Shown: positions 12,601 to 27,600, counted from the first letter of the stretch. The stretch: 64,000 bases of DNA from Ailurus styani (GCA_002007465.1 LNAC01000101.1:2995281-3059280), one strand, 5' to 3'. The notes: a model not told the origin generated them from the sequence alone. Made by a program: numbers and translations.

Positions 12601-15600
12601 AGAGGAGAAACTAATTTTCAGCGTTATCTCATTACAATATTCAAAATGTAATTAAAAAAAATCACAAACATACAAAGAAAGAAAGAAGTATGGCCCTTTC
12701 ACAAGTAAAAGATAAATTGTCAAAAACTGGCAAATATTGTCAGAATCAATTTTTTCAGAACTCTGGAAATTAACCAAAGGCTTGCAGTGACCTGGGAGTG
12801 CTTCTTCAAGAAAAGTTGATGAATCTTGGTAATAATGGTGAGCTTTGTGATGTTTTAACTGACATTAGCACCATTCCCTGCTCCCAGCTCAGCTGTAACC
12901 TTGAAAAATAACAGCCCATATTTCCAAGACTGGAAGAGGAAGAATGAGTTGAACTATTTCAAAGCCTCATTCCCAAAGAACAGTTGTTTTGCAGACTGAC
13001 CACCTGTCTGGTTGTTCCTCAGAAGACTCCCACTTGAAAGGCTGTCTTTCTTTCTCTTGACTCAAACTAGCCCAGTGCTAATGCTGGTCTCTAAGAGATA
13101 TTTGTCAAAAGTCTTTATAGGCAAATGTTTTAGCTGCTGCTGCCTGAAGCAATGTTGTTGTTGTTTTTTTTTAAGATTTTCTTTATTTATTTGGCAGAGA
13201 GAGAGATCACAAGCAGGCAGAGACGCAGGCAGAGAGAGAGGAGGAAACAGGCTTCCCGCTGAGCAGAGAGCCCAATGCAGGGCGTGATCCTGAGATCATG
13301 ACCTGAGCCAAAGGCAGAGGCTTTAACCCACTGAGCCACCCAGGCACCCCATGCCTGAAGCAATGGATAAGAGTTGGCACTATCAGTAGACTAACCAACA
13401 AACTTGGTAGGAAAGTTTGGGCAAAGAGATAGAAATAGTGGCTTTGAAAGCTCTGATATATTCCTGGTAATCTAGAAGGCCAGAAGCATGTGTATGACCC
13501 GGCACATCCTCAAAAAAGACCAGAGAAGGCCAAAGCTCTCACCTCTGGCTGAGCTTGAGGCTCTGCACAAGCAGGAAATGAGGGGTTAAGGCCAAGTTGT
13601 AATGGCTTGAGTGTTGACAATATACCCTGACACATGCACAGAGGGGCCCTCAGCAAAGAGTAGGCCATGTCTGGGCTCAAGTATCTAAGGAAATCTTTGT
13701 CCAATAAGTAGCTGATCACTAAGCTAATAAAACAGAGACTTTAGTGGCTACAACTGACTAAAAATATAGACTTTACCAAACTAGTTCATAAGTCACTAAG
13801 CAAACAAACAACAACAAATAGCAACAACAAAAAACCTTGGGGAGGGGGAGTCTTGGCTTCCAGAATTTCCACATTATAATATAAAAAATGTCCAGTTTTC
13901 AACAAAAATATGAATTATGTAAAGAAATAAGAAAGCATGGCTGATATACCGGGGGGGGGGGAAGCAATTAATAGAACTGGTCTCTGAGGAAGCCCAGACT
14001 TTGGACTCATTAAAAAACCCTTTAAGTCAGCAAATTTTAAATGTTCATGGAGTTTCAAAAAACTGTATCTAAAGAACTAAAGGAAAGTACAAGAAGGATG
14101 TCTCATCATATAGATACTATCAATGAAGATACAGACATTAAAGAGAAACATTAAAAACCATGGAGTTGAAAAGTACAAAAACTTAAATGAAAAATTCAAT
14201 AGAGAGTGCCAACAGCAGAAGGAAGAACCAGTGAACATGAAGATAGGATCATTGAGATTATTCTCTCTGAGGACTAGAAAGAAAAATAAATGAAGAAAAA
14301 TGAACAGAGATGCAGAGACCCACTGGAACACCAAGTATACCAACACACACATAATGGTAGTCTCAGAGGGTGAGGAGAGAAAAAGGAGCAGAAAAAAAAT
14401 ATTTGAAAACAGAATGGCTGAAAACTTTGATGAAAGACATGAACCTATACATAAAGAAACTCAACAAATACCAAGAAGGATAAACTCAAGGAAAAGGCAA
14501 GGCCATTTGCTGAGAGTGATGGCCAAGGGTGGTAGGGAGGGATCAGTGCTTTGAGGAGAGTAGAGAAGGTCTACTATGGATTGATTGTAGGGATGGACAG
14601 TGAGACGATCAGAGAGACTCAGGATAGACAGTGCTGAGGGTCTACTTGTGGTTGGTGGTCTTAAGCTTCTAGTGGAACCAATACATCCTCTTGTGTGACT
14701 TTTCCAAAATAATCAGTTATTGGCACAGAAAATGTACAACTGGATTCTTCCAGGGTGGGGGTTTAAAGGACCCTCCATATGGGAGGGTCAAACGAATTTA
14801 GATTACTAGCAAGAGAGTTACTAAAACAATGGCAGCTAAGTTATCTAAGTAAAGAAGTAAAGGCAGGAATGTCATGATGGATTGAGAATAAATGCAAGAT
14901 CAAAGGTGTCAACACAGTGGAGGACCCATGTGGGTGAAGAATCCTCTTAAGCAAACACATGCTTGAAAATCCTCTTAAAAGCAGGTTCAAAGGACTGGGG
15001 TTGTGGCCAACTGCAGGACTGGAGATGGAATAATTCTATGTGATGACAAAGTCCAAAGTATGACCATGGGAGAGTATGACTGAAGGAGGGCAGAGAAGGT
15101 TACTGAGGTGAGAGCGAGGGCACTGGAGTGAGGGTCTGGGACAATGGATGGCTCATCCATGTGGATGCTAAGTTCACCCAAGATGCTGGTAGGACTTGGG
15201 GATAAATAGGAAGACTATAATGAAGATGCCAGAGTTTTAGATGAAAGAGGAGAAAATGGAAATATAAAAGTATGTATCACATGTTCAGACGCCAGAAGCT
15301 GAAAAAGATAGGAAATACTGTCACTGACAGAACTGGGAACCAAAACTGCCAAGATGAGTAAGAAAAAATAAAGATCAATAGGTGAAAATGCAGGACACTG
15401 CACTTGGGCCCAAGAAGACAACCACATGAAGGGTGGGTGGGAATGTTGGGGCTGATCAGGGGCACACTGGCAATCAGCTCAACTTAGTGAAATGTAGCCA
15501 CCAAAAATTTAATACTTCTCAAGCAGTCCATCAGGCAGAATGAGGTAGAATGGAAACAGTTCTGCCCTGAATTGGTGGTGACCAAGAGCACTGTCTTCAG

Positions 15601-18600
15601 GTATGTGTGAATTTAAGATGGTGGGACTCAAAAGAACATTCCACAAGAAATGGCTGAAGGAATTACACATGTCTACCATGGAGAAGACTCTGCAGATCAT
15701 GAAAGCCACCTTCAAACAACTGTAGGGCTGTTAACTCAGAAACAGACCTAGATTCTCACAAGCACAGAACTGGAGTAAGTGGGTGAGAGTTAACGTCAGG
15801 GAAGGGAAGGTAGGTTTCAGCTCAAAATAAGAAGGGTGGCCTGAGAACCAAAGCTGCCTTGAGAGACAGCAAGTTTGATGCTGAGTTTAGAAAAATGTAA
15901 GCTGGACCACTTGGTGAGGATGTTTTGCTGGAATCCAAGTGTCAGGTGGGTGATTAATATCAAATAGCCTTTTAGATGCATTTAATCCTAAAATTTACTA
16001 AATTTGGAAAGTTTTTTGCCATTATTTCTTCCAGAATTTTTTTCAGTCCCCAATTCTCTCTCCTCGGCTTTGAGAACTCTAATTATATTTAGGTGAATTA
16101 TGGCTCACTGATGCTCCATTCATGTTTTTCTAGTTTTTCTTCTCTCCACATTTCATTAAGGATATGCATTATCGCTCCGTCTTCAAGTTCGCCTCTCTTC
16201 TCCAGTGTCTGCTCTGCTGTTAATCTCATCCAATATATTTTCATCTCATTTTTTCCCTGCTCTATAAATTTAACTTGTTTTGAAAATCTTTGATGGCTTA
16301 CCCTTAACATGCTCCTGTTTTCCTCCAACTTCTTGAAAATACAGAATAGGGTTATAGAAACTTTTAGTATCCCTGGGCACTTACTGTATCTATCATCCAT
16401 TTCATTTCTGGGTCAGTTTCCTTGATTGATGTTCCTTCTCATTATGGATTTCAGTTTCTTGCATTTTCGTAGGCCTGATCACTTTTCACTGGATATGGAT
16501 GTTTTATGAGTTTGACATTCTCGGGTACTACCTAGTCTTGGATTAGTTTAGATACTCCTGAGGTGTGATGCAGTGAAGTTCTGGGATGCAGTTAAATTTC
16601 TTGGAAATAGTTTGATCCTGTCAGGTTTGCTTTTAAGTTTTGTTAGGTAGCACCTGAGCAGCCTTCCTCCTGGGGCTAATTCTCCTCCATTGTCAAGGCA
16701 AGATCCTTACAAGAACACCAGCTGTCCCATGCGTGATGAGATTTGTTTGCTCTGGCTGGTGGGAACACAAATTCTTCTTGGCCTTTCGTGAGCCTCAGGG
16801 GTTGTTCTGCCTGTGACTTTCAGGAGATTTTCCCTTAGCCTCAATCACCATCCTCACGTGCATGCACCGCTCAGCGATTAGCTGGAGACACAAGGGAGAC
16901 CCGCTGTAGATTTCCAAAGCTCTATCTGGGGGCTTTCTCCCCTCTGGTGCTCTGCTTTGTGAACTCTAGTCACATGGCCTCCCCAAATTCCTAACTGTTC
17001 CTTCAGCCTGGGAGATGGAGGGGCTTTGCCAGGTCCCCTCCCCATCTGGGCTGTGGCTTGGAAACTCCCTCCTCGTAAGCTGGAGCACTCACAGGGTTCT
17101 CTTTGTTTCTTCTCCCAGGAATTACTATTCTGTGCTGCCTGTTGTCCAACTGTCTGAAAACCACTTGAAAATATATAGACTTTGCCCAGTTTTTTAGTTA
17201 TTTAAAGCAGAAGAGTGAATCCAGTCCCTATTATTCCATCTGACCGTCTCCTCAGTCCTAAGATTTTATAAGAATATTTTAGGGCACCTGGATGGCTCAG
17301 TTGGTTAAGCGTCTGCCTTCAGCTCAGGTCATGATCCCAGGGTCCTGAAATTGAGTCCCGCACTGGGATCCCTGCTCAGCTTCTCCCTCTGCCTCTGCCC
17401 TCTCCCCTGCTTGTGCTCTCTCTCTTACGCTCTCTCTCAAATAAATAAGTAAAATCTTTAAAAATTAAGTAAATAAAGCAAACATGCAAACAAACAAACC
17501 TGTGAGGTCAGATAAAAATAAAAGGGCACACTTGAAAGTAATAAAACTAAACTTCTTCAGAGGAGTAATCTGAGGGAACCAGTGCAAATTACTGAAGCTT
17601 TTTCATACACAGGATCTGGTTTATTCAAAAGACACTTCATTATACCAAAATAATTGTGCAAACATGTCATTACAGAAAATACAGTAAAATTCAACCTAAG
17701 ACTGAGTTAGTGATCTATACAATTCTGCCCCTTTGATTCAGGTGTGCATGGTGCCTGTGTTCTCTGCACTAGGCAGAGAACTGGGTAATCCACATTGGGC
17801 AATCTGTGTTCTAGAACTGGTTCTCTTACATCTGAGGGACAAAGACACTTTGAGTGCTTTCTCTGTGTCTCTCTGAGCCAAACCAGCATTGGGCACAAGA
17901 GACACCCCACTCGGGTGGGTCTGATAACTAAAACCTGGGTATTGGAGGAATGGGGGTGGTTACAACCTCATGGGCTTCCTTCACCCAAATTCATCCAAAT
18001 TTAGTAACTGTGGTCCTCGTTCCTGGCTGCACTGCGGATTTTCCTGTGAAGGAAAATAGTACTTACCTCTTAGAACCAGAAAAAAGTACACTGAAAAAAA
18101 AAAGCAAGCAAGCATAAAACAGAAAACATTTCTCAAGAAGAGGAGTACATACCTGTCACTGGTAAATATGTAGGCAACCACATCCTTCAAAGCTGCAAGT
18201 AAAACGCCCACCACGAGTGCGCAAACGCCTGGAAAATACAGAAGAAGCAACCGGAAATGAAAATTCTCCCGAGTGTGATAAATCCTAGTCCAAGACCCTC
18301 AGAAGATAGCTGTGTCAAGGATTTAGGAAATGTAATAATTTGATGTGTTTCTTCTTCCTGTCCATGAAAAGAGCAAAGATGGTCAGAGGACTCTGACTCC
18401 TTTTTCTAAGGCAGATTCACAGGAAAGATGTCAGTAAGACATCAGTACAATCAGAACCGTCTCTAACTGCTCAGATCCCACAACGTTACAGCCGCTAGAG
18501 GAGGCAAGAAGCAGTCACCCAGACACTGGTCAGAAAACAAGCCTGCAGATGATAACTGGAAAATTTTTCAATGGTACCAAGTGTAACATTATGTCATTGG

Positions 18601-21600
18601 TACCTAATGACAGAAAATCATAAAGAGAAGTTTTATTTAACCGAGTAAACTGGAAAGAGCTTGAAGAATAGTTCAGTTGAGTTCATACAGGTAAATCAAT
18701 TCCCCAGAGAGGTTCTGATGTGTGTATTTTAGGAGACAGCACTCAGGAGGGCGCCGGAGAATGACAGTGCTTGGACTCACCGGCACACAGGAGCACGGTG
18801 ACGCTGGCGTGCCGGGCCTGCTCAGCGTTCCCCGCGCCCAGAGCATTGCCCACGCGGACACTGGCCGCCACACCGAAGCCTAGGGGCAGCTGAGAAGGAA
18901 CAATCACAAATCACAAGACGTCAGAGGGCCTGAGACTTAGAATATCAGGGCCCCGGAGACCAACCGCATGGGAACCCTAGAGAGAGAGAGTGATCTGTGT
19001 TCTAGAACTGGTTCTCTTATACTCGAGCTGTGTGAGCATAACCAAACTGCTCGGTCTCCCTTACACCCAACTCTTCGTTGCTGGAGCAACCTAGGGGCTG
19101 CCCCGACTGCTCCCTGGGTCAAGTCCACCAGGGCAGAATCCCTTAATGAAGCGGGACTCGAGGGCAACGGATCTCCTGTTGGCTGAACACGTACCATCGA
19201 GACTCAGTTCAGTCTAGCTGCATTCTACAAGAGAAGATTTAATGTATTACAAATATATAAATAATTTATAAAAATTAAATGAACCCTGTGAAAAAGCACT
19301 GAGAACAAAGCCTGGCACGCCGCAGGAACTCGATCAACACGGATGGACTCTGTAACTCCATCGTGTCCAAAACAGCCCATTCAGCTAATTATCTGGGACA
19401 CTGAGTGAAGTCCCTTCAAAATACCAGAATTTTATTTTCCATCATTCATTATGGAAACCTGAAGCTATAAGCTTCTTTGCTTCTTGAACAGACAATTACT
19501 GAACCTTCAGGGTCATCCTTTTGACCTCCTATTATTATTCTGTAATACAGTGTTGCCCTCAGGAGCTGTTTGGGTAACGTGGGCTGTATAAAAAACTGGT
19601 TTTAGTTGTCATGTCTGCTGACAATTTATACACCAGATTTAACTTTTCATTCCTACTAGAAAGAGCAGCCTCCCAGCAACCTCTAACTTGTTACTGTTGA
19701 GAACTAGCTTGAGTTGGTAAAAACAAAACAAAATTAAAAAAAAAACCCAACCATGATAACACTTGCATGTCCAGAGTATACCTAATGTCCTCTGGTTCAA
19801 GATGAGTGACTGGCTCACACACTTCACTCTCTTCCCTCCCAAATACCATTAAAATACTAGTAAAGACGCTTAACGGAAAAGACGTTCATTCATATCACTG
19901 AGAATGAAGAGCAGACTGGCTTCTGGAAGACAGAGAGCAGATGTCATAGCCCTGGGGTAGAACCACAGGAAGCCACAGTCCAGAAGATGAATAGGCAGAG
20001 GCCAGATCCTGCTCATTCTTCCCCGTGCAGCCCAAGGAGGACTGAAACTTCAAGCCTCTCCGTGTCCGCGAGGCAGTGGTGAGCACTGCTCAGGGATACT
20101 CACTACAAACAGCACAGCTAGACCCCACTGCCTACCTGGACCCCCCCTCTCAGACTCGCCGCACACAGACAGACTAGGCTGAAATAGAAAAGCCAAGCGG
20201 GGGAGCTAGCTCCCCGTGTGGTGTACCTCAGAACCAAGCCCTTCTTGTTTTGTCTTGGGGACGGTGGGGAGGAGCAGCAGATGAAGAGGTCAAACTGCCT
20301 GCGCCCTGTCCCTCACCCACAAACTCTAAAATGAAGCTGTCACTTGATAGATACCACCTTTGTGCTCGGCTCCCTACTGGTGCTTCCCGCTCAGGGGAAA
20401 GGTCTGTTGGAGAAAAACCCCCAAATGACAAGGTCAGAAAAGCCATACCAGCCATTTACTTTATAAATCAATGTATTCATTCTTTCCTCACTACAAAGGG
20501 ACAAATAAAGATCACCAGATCTTTGAGGAAAACCAAAGAACATATCTCCCCCCCCCAAAAAAACCCCAAAATAAACAGAAGAGCAACTGAGCTCAGAGGA
20601 AACAATGACATGACTGGAAGCACAGAAGAGAATGTGTGAAGGTCCAGCTTAGTACCCTAAGATAACTAACAGATAATGCAGCATAAAACAAGAACAGGTT
20701 CCCATAAAGAAGGGACTGTAAGAGAAAAAGAAAGGGTTCTTGGAAATTAAAAACAAAAGTGAAAAGATTTAATAGCAAAAGACAGAGATTTTTTTACCAA
20801 AGATTTTTATTTATTTATTTGACACAGAGAGCGAGAGATCACAAGGAGGCAGAGAGGCAGGCAGAGAGAGAAGGGGAAGCAGGCTCCCTGCTGAGCAGAG
20901 AGCCCGATGCGGAGCTTGATCCCAGGACCCTGAGATCATGACCTGAGCCAAAGGGAGAGGTTTTAACCCACTGAGCCACCCAGGCACCCCGATTTTTTTT
21001 TAAATGGATGGGAAAAAACCAAGTTCAATACTGGAGGTCAACCTCTACCTAAGAGGAAATTAAAAAGAAAGAAGAGAAAAAAGGTACAGAAAAGGGAGAA
21101 AGAGTAATATTTTTAAAACTTCGCAGAGCAGGTGAAAACAAAAGTCTTCAGTCGGAAAGGGTATACCAAGCAGGATAAGCAAAGAAGTACCTTCACGGAA
21201 AAAAACACTTGAGAAAGTTCATAATCACATGGACAGAGAAATAAATGCTATGACTTTCAAAGAGAAAAACCATGTTGTCACAAAGGAGTAAGAACCAGAT
21301 TAAGATCAGACTTCACATTAGTAACTCAATGCCAGACGAACACATAGTAATGCCTTAAAAGTTCTGAGGGAAGCTTATTTTGAACCTACAATTCTATACT
21401 CAGCCAACTTACTGAACGAGTATACAGGGAAAATAAAGGCTCTTTCAAATGTGCATGGCTCACAGCTTACCTTCCATATAATCCTGGGGAAAAGTTTTGA
21501 CTAAATAATCCAAAATCTTTTGAAAAGGGTGGGGAGGGGCAGTGGGAGAGGGAGAGAGAGAGAGAATCCTGATCCACACTCAGGGTTTGACCTCACAACC

Positions 21601-24600
21601 CTGAGATTATGACCTCAGCTGAAGTCAAGAGTCAGACACTTAACCAACTGAGCCACTCAGGTACACCAATAATCCAAATATTTTTTAAAGGAATATAATA
21701 AAGTAGAAGAAGTTAGATCCAAGAAACTGTAGACTTAATTCAATTATTTGTGAAAAATAATTATGATGTGGGCGCCTGGGTGGCTCAGTGGGTTAAAGCC
21801 GCTGCCTTCGGCTCAGGTCATGATCCCAGGGTCCTGGGATCGAGGCCCACATCGGGCTCTCTGCTCAGCGGGGAGCCTGCTTCCTCCTCTCTCCTCTCTT
21901 TGCCTGCCTCTCTGCCTACTTGTGATCTCTCTCTCTGTGTCAAATGAATAAATAAAATCTTTAAAAAAAATAATTATGATGTGACAGCTGAGGGCCACCC
22001 CAGGAAGTCTAGAACTCAGGGATACAAATTAAAGCAGGGAATCAAAGAGCCCTAAGCTCTTCAAGAAGAAAAGGGAATCACACCGAATGGTCTGGTCAAA
22101 CACTGCGTGACCTTAGTGAGGCTATACCCTGCTCTGTTGACAAGAAATAAATAAACCCTATGAAAAAGGCCTCCAAAGCTTCAAAAGGGGATGTATAGAA
22201 AAGTCATAGTCTAAATATGAAGCAAACTAAAATATGATTTTGATAAACTGATGAATGCAAGAAAAAATAACACACATCACCTTTTACTTGTAGAAGTCTC
22301 TTTCCAGAGGGAGTCTAGGTGTCTACTGGGATATTTCCTTCCCATCCAGTGCAGACTATCACTGGGTATGCACATAATTCTATACAAAAAATCCTAGTAT
22401 CGTAAGTGTTACTTAGTTTCCAGACTTTCAGACAAGCTCTAAAATATGAAAGAGATGACAATGATTACAGAACACAAGTCAAAGGTTACAATCTTTACTA
22501 AATAAAGACAAGGACAACCAAGCGGCAGCATGACACCATGATCAAGAACTTGAACTCTGAAGGGAGGCCTCTGGGATCAGATCTCAGCCAGTTACTTCCC
22601 TGAACTTGGAAGAATTTCCTTCCCTGGATCCCAGTTTCTCTGTCAGTAGATAGGTGGGAAATAGCAGGAAATTCCTCACATGGGATTCCAGGAACTACTC
22701 TTTGTAAAGTGTTTAGAAGAGTGCCTGGCCCGTGGCATGTGGCCATTGTTAATACCTTATTGGATTTGGGAGGCAACCGGGAAGAGAGATATAAAGAAAT
22801 GTAAGGACACAACGTTCCTCATCGTGGGGGTTAAGTTGCAGTATCTATCAAGTTGATGGATCAGGGAGTAGAGGTCTACCTTTTTTATTTTGGTTCACAA
22901 TAGTAACCACAAGAGAAGTAGAAATAACCACCACCTCAAGGTGGTGGGAGATGTTGTGGACAGTGAGCAGGAATCCTCATCCTCTCCAACAAGGAGTCCA
23001 AGGTAATGATAAGAAATGTAGCAATAGGGCGCCTGGGTGGCTCAGTGGGTTAATGCCGCTGCCTTCGGCTCAGGTCATGATCCCAGGGTCCTGGGATCAA
23101 GGCCCACATCGGGCTCTCTGCTCAGCGGGAGCCTGCTTCCTCCTCTCTCCTCTCTCTCTGCCTGCCTCTCTGCCTACTTGTAATCTCTCTCTCTGTGTCA
23201 AATGAATAAATAAAATCTTAAAAAAAAAAAAAAGAAAAAAGAAATGTAGGAATAAAGCTCTGGGCTCAATCATCAGAGCTAAAACCAGCAATGGTTCCCA
23301 AGTGACCAGCTCTGGGGAACCAGCCTCAAAAGAAGGAAGCAAATTTATTTTCAGTTTGTAACCCCCAGAACGATGTGAGTATATTATGTGCTGCTTAGCA
23401 TGAATTGCTTTTATACTAAAACATTTTTAAGAATACATAAAAATTTAAAGGAAGGCAGTGAGAGGAATTTGCCACAAATACTGCTGACATAAAACAACTT
23501 TCGAGTCTAGGGGCTCCTGGGTGGCTCAGTCAGTTGAGCATCCGACTCTTGATTTCAGGTCAGGTTGTGATCTCAGTATCCTGACAAGGACGTCCCACGT
23601 CATGCTCCACACTCAGTGGGGAGTCTGCTTGAGGCTCTCTCTCCCTCTCCTTCTGCCCAACCTCAATCACGCTCGCTTTCTCGCTCTCAAATAAATCTTT
23701 AAAATAAAGAAAATAATTTTCATGTATAAAGAGTTCATATAGATTGCTAAGAAAAAGAACCTCACTAGAGCCCAAACTGATAAAAAGGCAAAGCATATAA
23801 ATTCGTAATTAAAAGAAAACTACTAGCCTGCTTCTCCCTCTCCCTCTGCCTGCTGCTCTGCCTACTTGTGCTCACATTCTCTCTGTCAAATAAATAAATA
23901 AAATCTTTAAAAAATAATAAATAAATAAATAAATAAAATCTTATTTTTTTTTAAAGATTTTATTTATTTATTTGACACACACACAGAGAGAGAGCAGATC
24001 ACAAGTAGGCAGAGAGGCAGGCAGAGAGAGGAGGAAGCAGGCTCCCCATTGAGCAGGGAGCCCGATGCGGGCCTTGATCCCAGGACCCTGAGATCATGAC
24101 CTGAGCCGAAGGCAGAGGCTTTAACCCACTGAGCCACCCAGGCACCCAATAAATAAAATCTTAAAAAAAAACTACTTAAACATAAAGATAGCCAACCTCA
24201 TTAAAAAATTAAAGTACCCATTATTCATATGTTCAATCAAAAAAGATTTTTGGGGGGGAATACTCATTTCTAACCAAATTTTCTTCATTTGAGACTATAT
24301 TCTCAAGGATAAAATTCTACACATTAGAAGATATTCACTGAAACAGTACTGGTAATTGTGAAAAACGAAAACCAAGGTCAAGTCCAGTCACAGTGAAGCG
24401 ATGAAGTGAAATACGCAGGTGCTCATCACACCAAGGCAAATCAGATTTTTAACTATTTTTTGGACAAGTCTTTAAAAAATGAAAAATGCTTATGTGAAGA
24501 TATTAAATGAGGGGAAGAAAAAGCAGCATACCACTGGGGAAAAATTACCCTTTTATTCCCTCAAAACTTAACTGCTCGTAGCCTACTGGTAACTGGAAGC

Positions 24601-27600
24601 TGTACTTATAACATAAACTGCAGTTAACACATATTTTATATGCCTTACATATTATGTACTATCCTTTTTTAAAATATTTTATTTATTTATTAGAGAGAGA
24701 GAGAGAGAGAGCACAAGTAGGCAGAAAAGCAGGCAGAGGGAGAAGCAGGCTCTCCGCTGAGCAGGGACCCCGATGCGGGGCTCGATCCCAGGACCCTGAG
24801 ATTATGACCTGAGCTGAAGGCAGAGGCTTAACCCACTGAGCCACCCAGGTGCCCCTATGTACTGTCTTTTTACAATAAAGTAGGCTGGAAAAAGAGGTCA
24901 TTAAGATCATAAAGAAGAGAAAATGCACTTACGGCACTTTACTGGAAAACCTCCACGTACAAACAGACCCAAGCAGTTCAAACCTGCGTTGTTCAAGGGG
25001 CAACCATACTTGGATTTAATTCTACCATCTTATTCTGTATGAATTATAATGCTTTCTTATTTTTTTTTTGCTTCTTTATCTTCATTATTTTCACTGCCTT
25101 ATGTTGGATTGATCATGTTTTCTTAATTTCCTTTTTAAAATTTTTTTAAAATTATTACTATGATTTTTAAAATTTTCTTTTTTATCTAGGCTACTGGCTT
25201 AGAAATACATTCTATTTCCTTTTTTAAGATTTTATCTATTTATTTGCCAGAGAGAGAGAGAGAGAGAGCACAAACAGGGGGAGCGGCAGGCAGAGGGAGA
25301 CTCAGGCTCCATCAGGGAGCCTGATGTGGGGCTCAATCCCAGGACGCTGAGATCATGACCTGAGCCGAAAGCAGACGCTTAACTGACTGTCACCCATGCG
25401 CCCCAGAAATACATTCTATTTCCTCTCTCTCAGCTAGTCCCTTTAAAATGTCAACATGCATACCGACTAAAATGTTAAGTTAATCGCCATCTCCCGCCCT
25501 CTTCCCTGATGTCTAGAATTGTCTTAACTAAGAAAACCTTCTCCCAATCTCACCTCTTATTACCAGTTAGTATTTTACTGCTGTCTGCTTTTGTACTGTG
25601 CAAATTGGTTGCATTTTTTGTTTGTGGTCGGTGCTAGTTTAGAGTTAGCCACCTTTGTCAATTTCTTTGCTCACCGTTGTTTTGATACCAGTGAGCCTTT
25701 CAGTAACAGTGTGATCAGTGAGGTCTCTCGGTGTTTTAATCTCTTCTCCTTCCTGAGCCCTAGCTTAGCTGGGTAAGGCCTCACATGGTCCTCCAAACGC
25801 TTTGATGATGACATTTCATGGTCTTCAGGTTTTTACTGCTGTTGTTGAAGGGTGAGTTGCTTCACCCTGTTCGCTTCCAAGCTTGTTTTGACAATTTGGG
25901 GTCCCTTTCATCTTCGTAGGAATTTTGGGATCGGCCTGCCCAATCCGCGAGAACGGCCAGTTCAGTCACTTTGACATCATCAGACAATACTGACTCTTCT
26001 AATCCAAGAACATGGGACATCTTTTCATTTACTCAAGCAGCCTTTCATTTCTTTCAAAAACGTTTGTAGTTTTCAGGGTACAAGCTTCACCCTTCTTTAG
26101 TTGAATTTACTACTGACCTTTTTGACGGCAGGGTGAATGGAACTGTTTTCCTAATTTCATTTTCAGATTGTTCATCACTAGTACTATGGAAATACAACTG
26201 ATTTTTGTGTACTGATGTTGCATCCTGCAAACTTTCATTTATTAGACTTAGTAGTTTCAGAGTGTGTGTGTGTGTGTGTGTGTGTGCGTGCGCGCACGTG
26301 TGCGTGTGTGCGTGTATACTGCTTAGGGTTTTCTATAGATAAAATCATGTCACCTGCAAATACAGACAGTTTTACTTCTTCCTTTCCGATCTGGATGCCT
26401 TATATTTTCTTTTCTTACCCAGGCTAGATTCTCCAATACAATGTTCATTATGATTTTTGAATAATAAGATTCACGCCTTACTTTGGGGGTCTATCTCTGT
26501 CTCTTATTAAATGTCTCTGACTGGGGTGCCTGGGTGGCTCAGTAGGTCAAAGCCTCTGTCTTTGGCTCAGGTCGTGATCTCAGGGTCCTGGGATCGAGTC
26601 CCGCATCGGGCTCTCTGCTCAGCGGGGAGCCTGCTTCCTCCTCTCTCTCTGCCTGCCTCTCTGCCTACTTGTGATCTCTCTCTCTCTCTGTCAAAATAAA
26701 TAAATAAAATCTTTTTAAAAAAGTCTCTGACTATTGCATCTCTACCAGTTAGTTATTCTGTGGAATTCCTATTGGATGCACATAAGGACCTAAATCTTTC
26801 ATACATCCCATATCTCTACTTTCCCCCATTTTTATTTACTGTAGTTAAATACACATAAAATAAAATATACCATCTTTAGCCTTTTCCCCTTATTACTCCA
26901 GTAATAATTATGTTTTTAAGCCAAATAATCCCTTTCAAATACACTTTAATAATGGTATTAACTATATTTGATTCATAATGTTGGGCAACCATCAACCACT
27001 ATCACTTTCCAGAACTTTCTTCATCTTGTAAAACTGAATAAATGAATAAAACAACTCCCCATTCCTCCCTCCGAATGCCTGGAAACCACCACTTTGCCTC
27101 TATGATTTTCACTACTCTAAAGACCTTATATAAGTGGAATCACACAACGTAGGCATACCTTGTTTTACTGTTTTGTTTTTGTGCACTTTGCAGATACTGC
27201 GATTTTTACAAATTAAAATCTGTGGCAATCCTGCATCACGCAAGTCTATTGGCAACATTCCTTCACGTCTCTGCTCACATTTTGGTATTTCTTGCAATAT
27301 TTCAAACTTCTTCATTATTATTATACTTATGATGATCTGTGATCAGTGATCTTTAATGTTACTATTGTCAATGTTTTGGGGCACCACAAACTGAATCCAT
27401 TTAGGACGGCAAACCTAACTGAGAAATTTTATGTGTGTTCTGACTACTGTATCACGTTCCCCATGTCTCTCCCTCTCCTTAGTCCTCCCTCTTCCCTGAG
27501 ACACAACAATACTAAAATTACGTAATAACCCCACAATGGCCTGTAAGTGTTCAAGAGAAAGGAATAGTCACATGTCTCTCAGGATATATCTAGACTTTGA

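Larger units (their letters stand above)
11777..14550 (+). mobile_element. Old L1: 5' UTR followed by ORF1 remnant
   Basis: It starts at 'AAGATGGTGGAGTAGGAAGC', the typical L1 5' end. It runs through two related 5' UTR blocks (12024-12722 and 12722-13960 both carry 'TTTCAGAACTCTGGA...' and a later '..AAAGAAA.AAGAA.TATGGC'). It continues into an ORF1 coiled-coil region (about 14040-14550: GAGTTGAAAAGTACAAAAAC, GAACATGAAGATAGGATCAT). Frame broken. Two SINEs are inserted (11836, 13166). Confidence 0.7.
10297..18152 (-). other. Intron 11
   Basis: This 7.9 kb intron has a SINE at 11237-11432, a long remnant of an old L1 5' end plus ORF1 (11777-14550, with two SINEs), another old L1 5' end in the opposite direction (15985-17262) and a SINE at 17282-17468. 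The stretches 10297-11230, 14555-15980 and 17470-18150 contain nothing I can name apart from one copy of a 27-bp duplicated word at 17802-17828. Confidence 0.55.
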
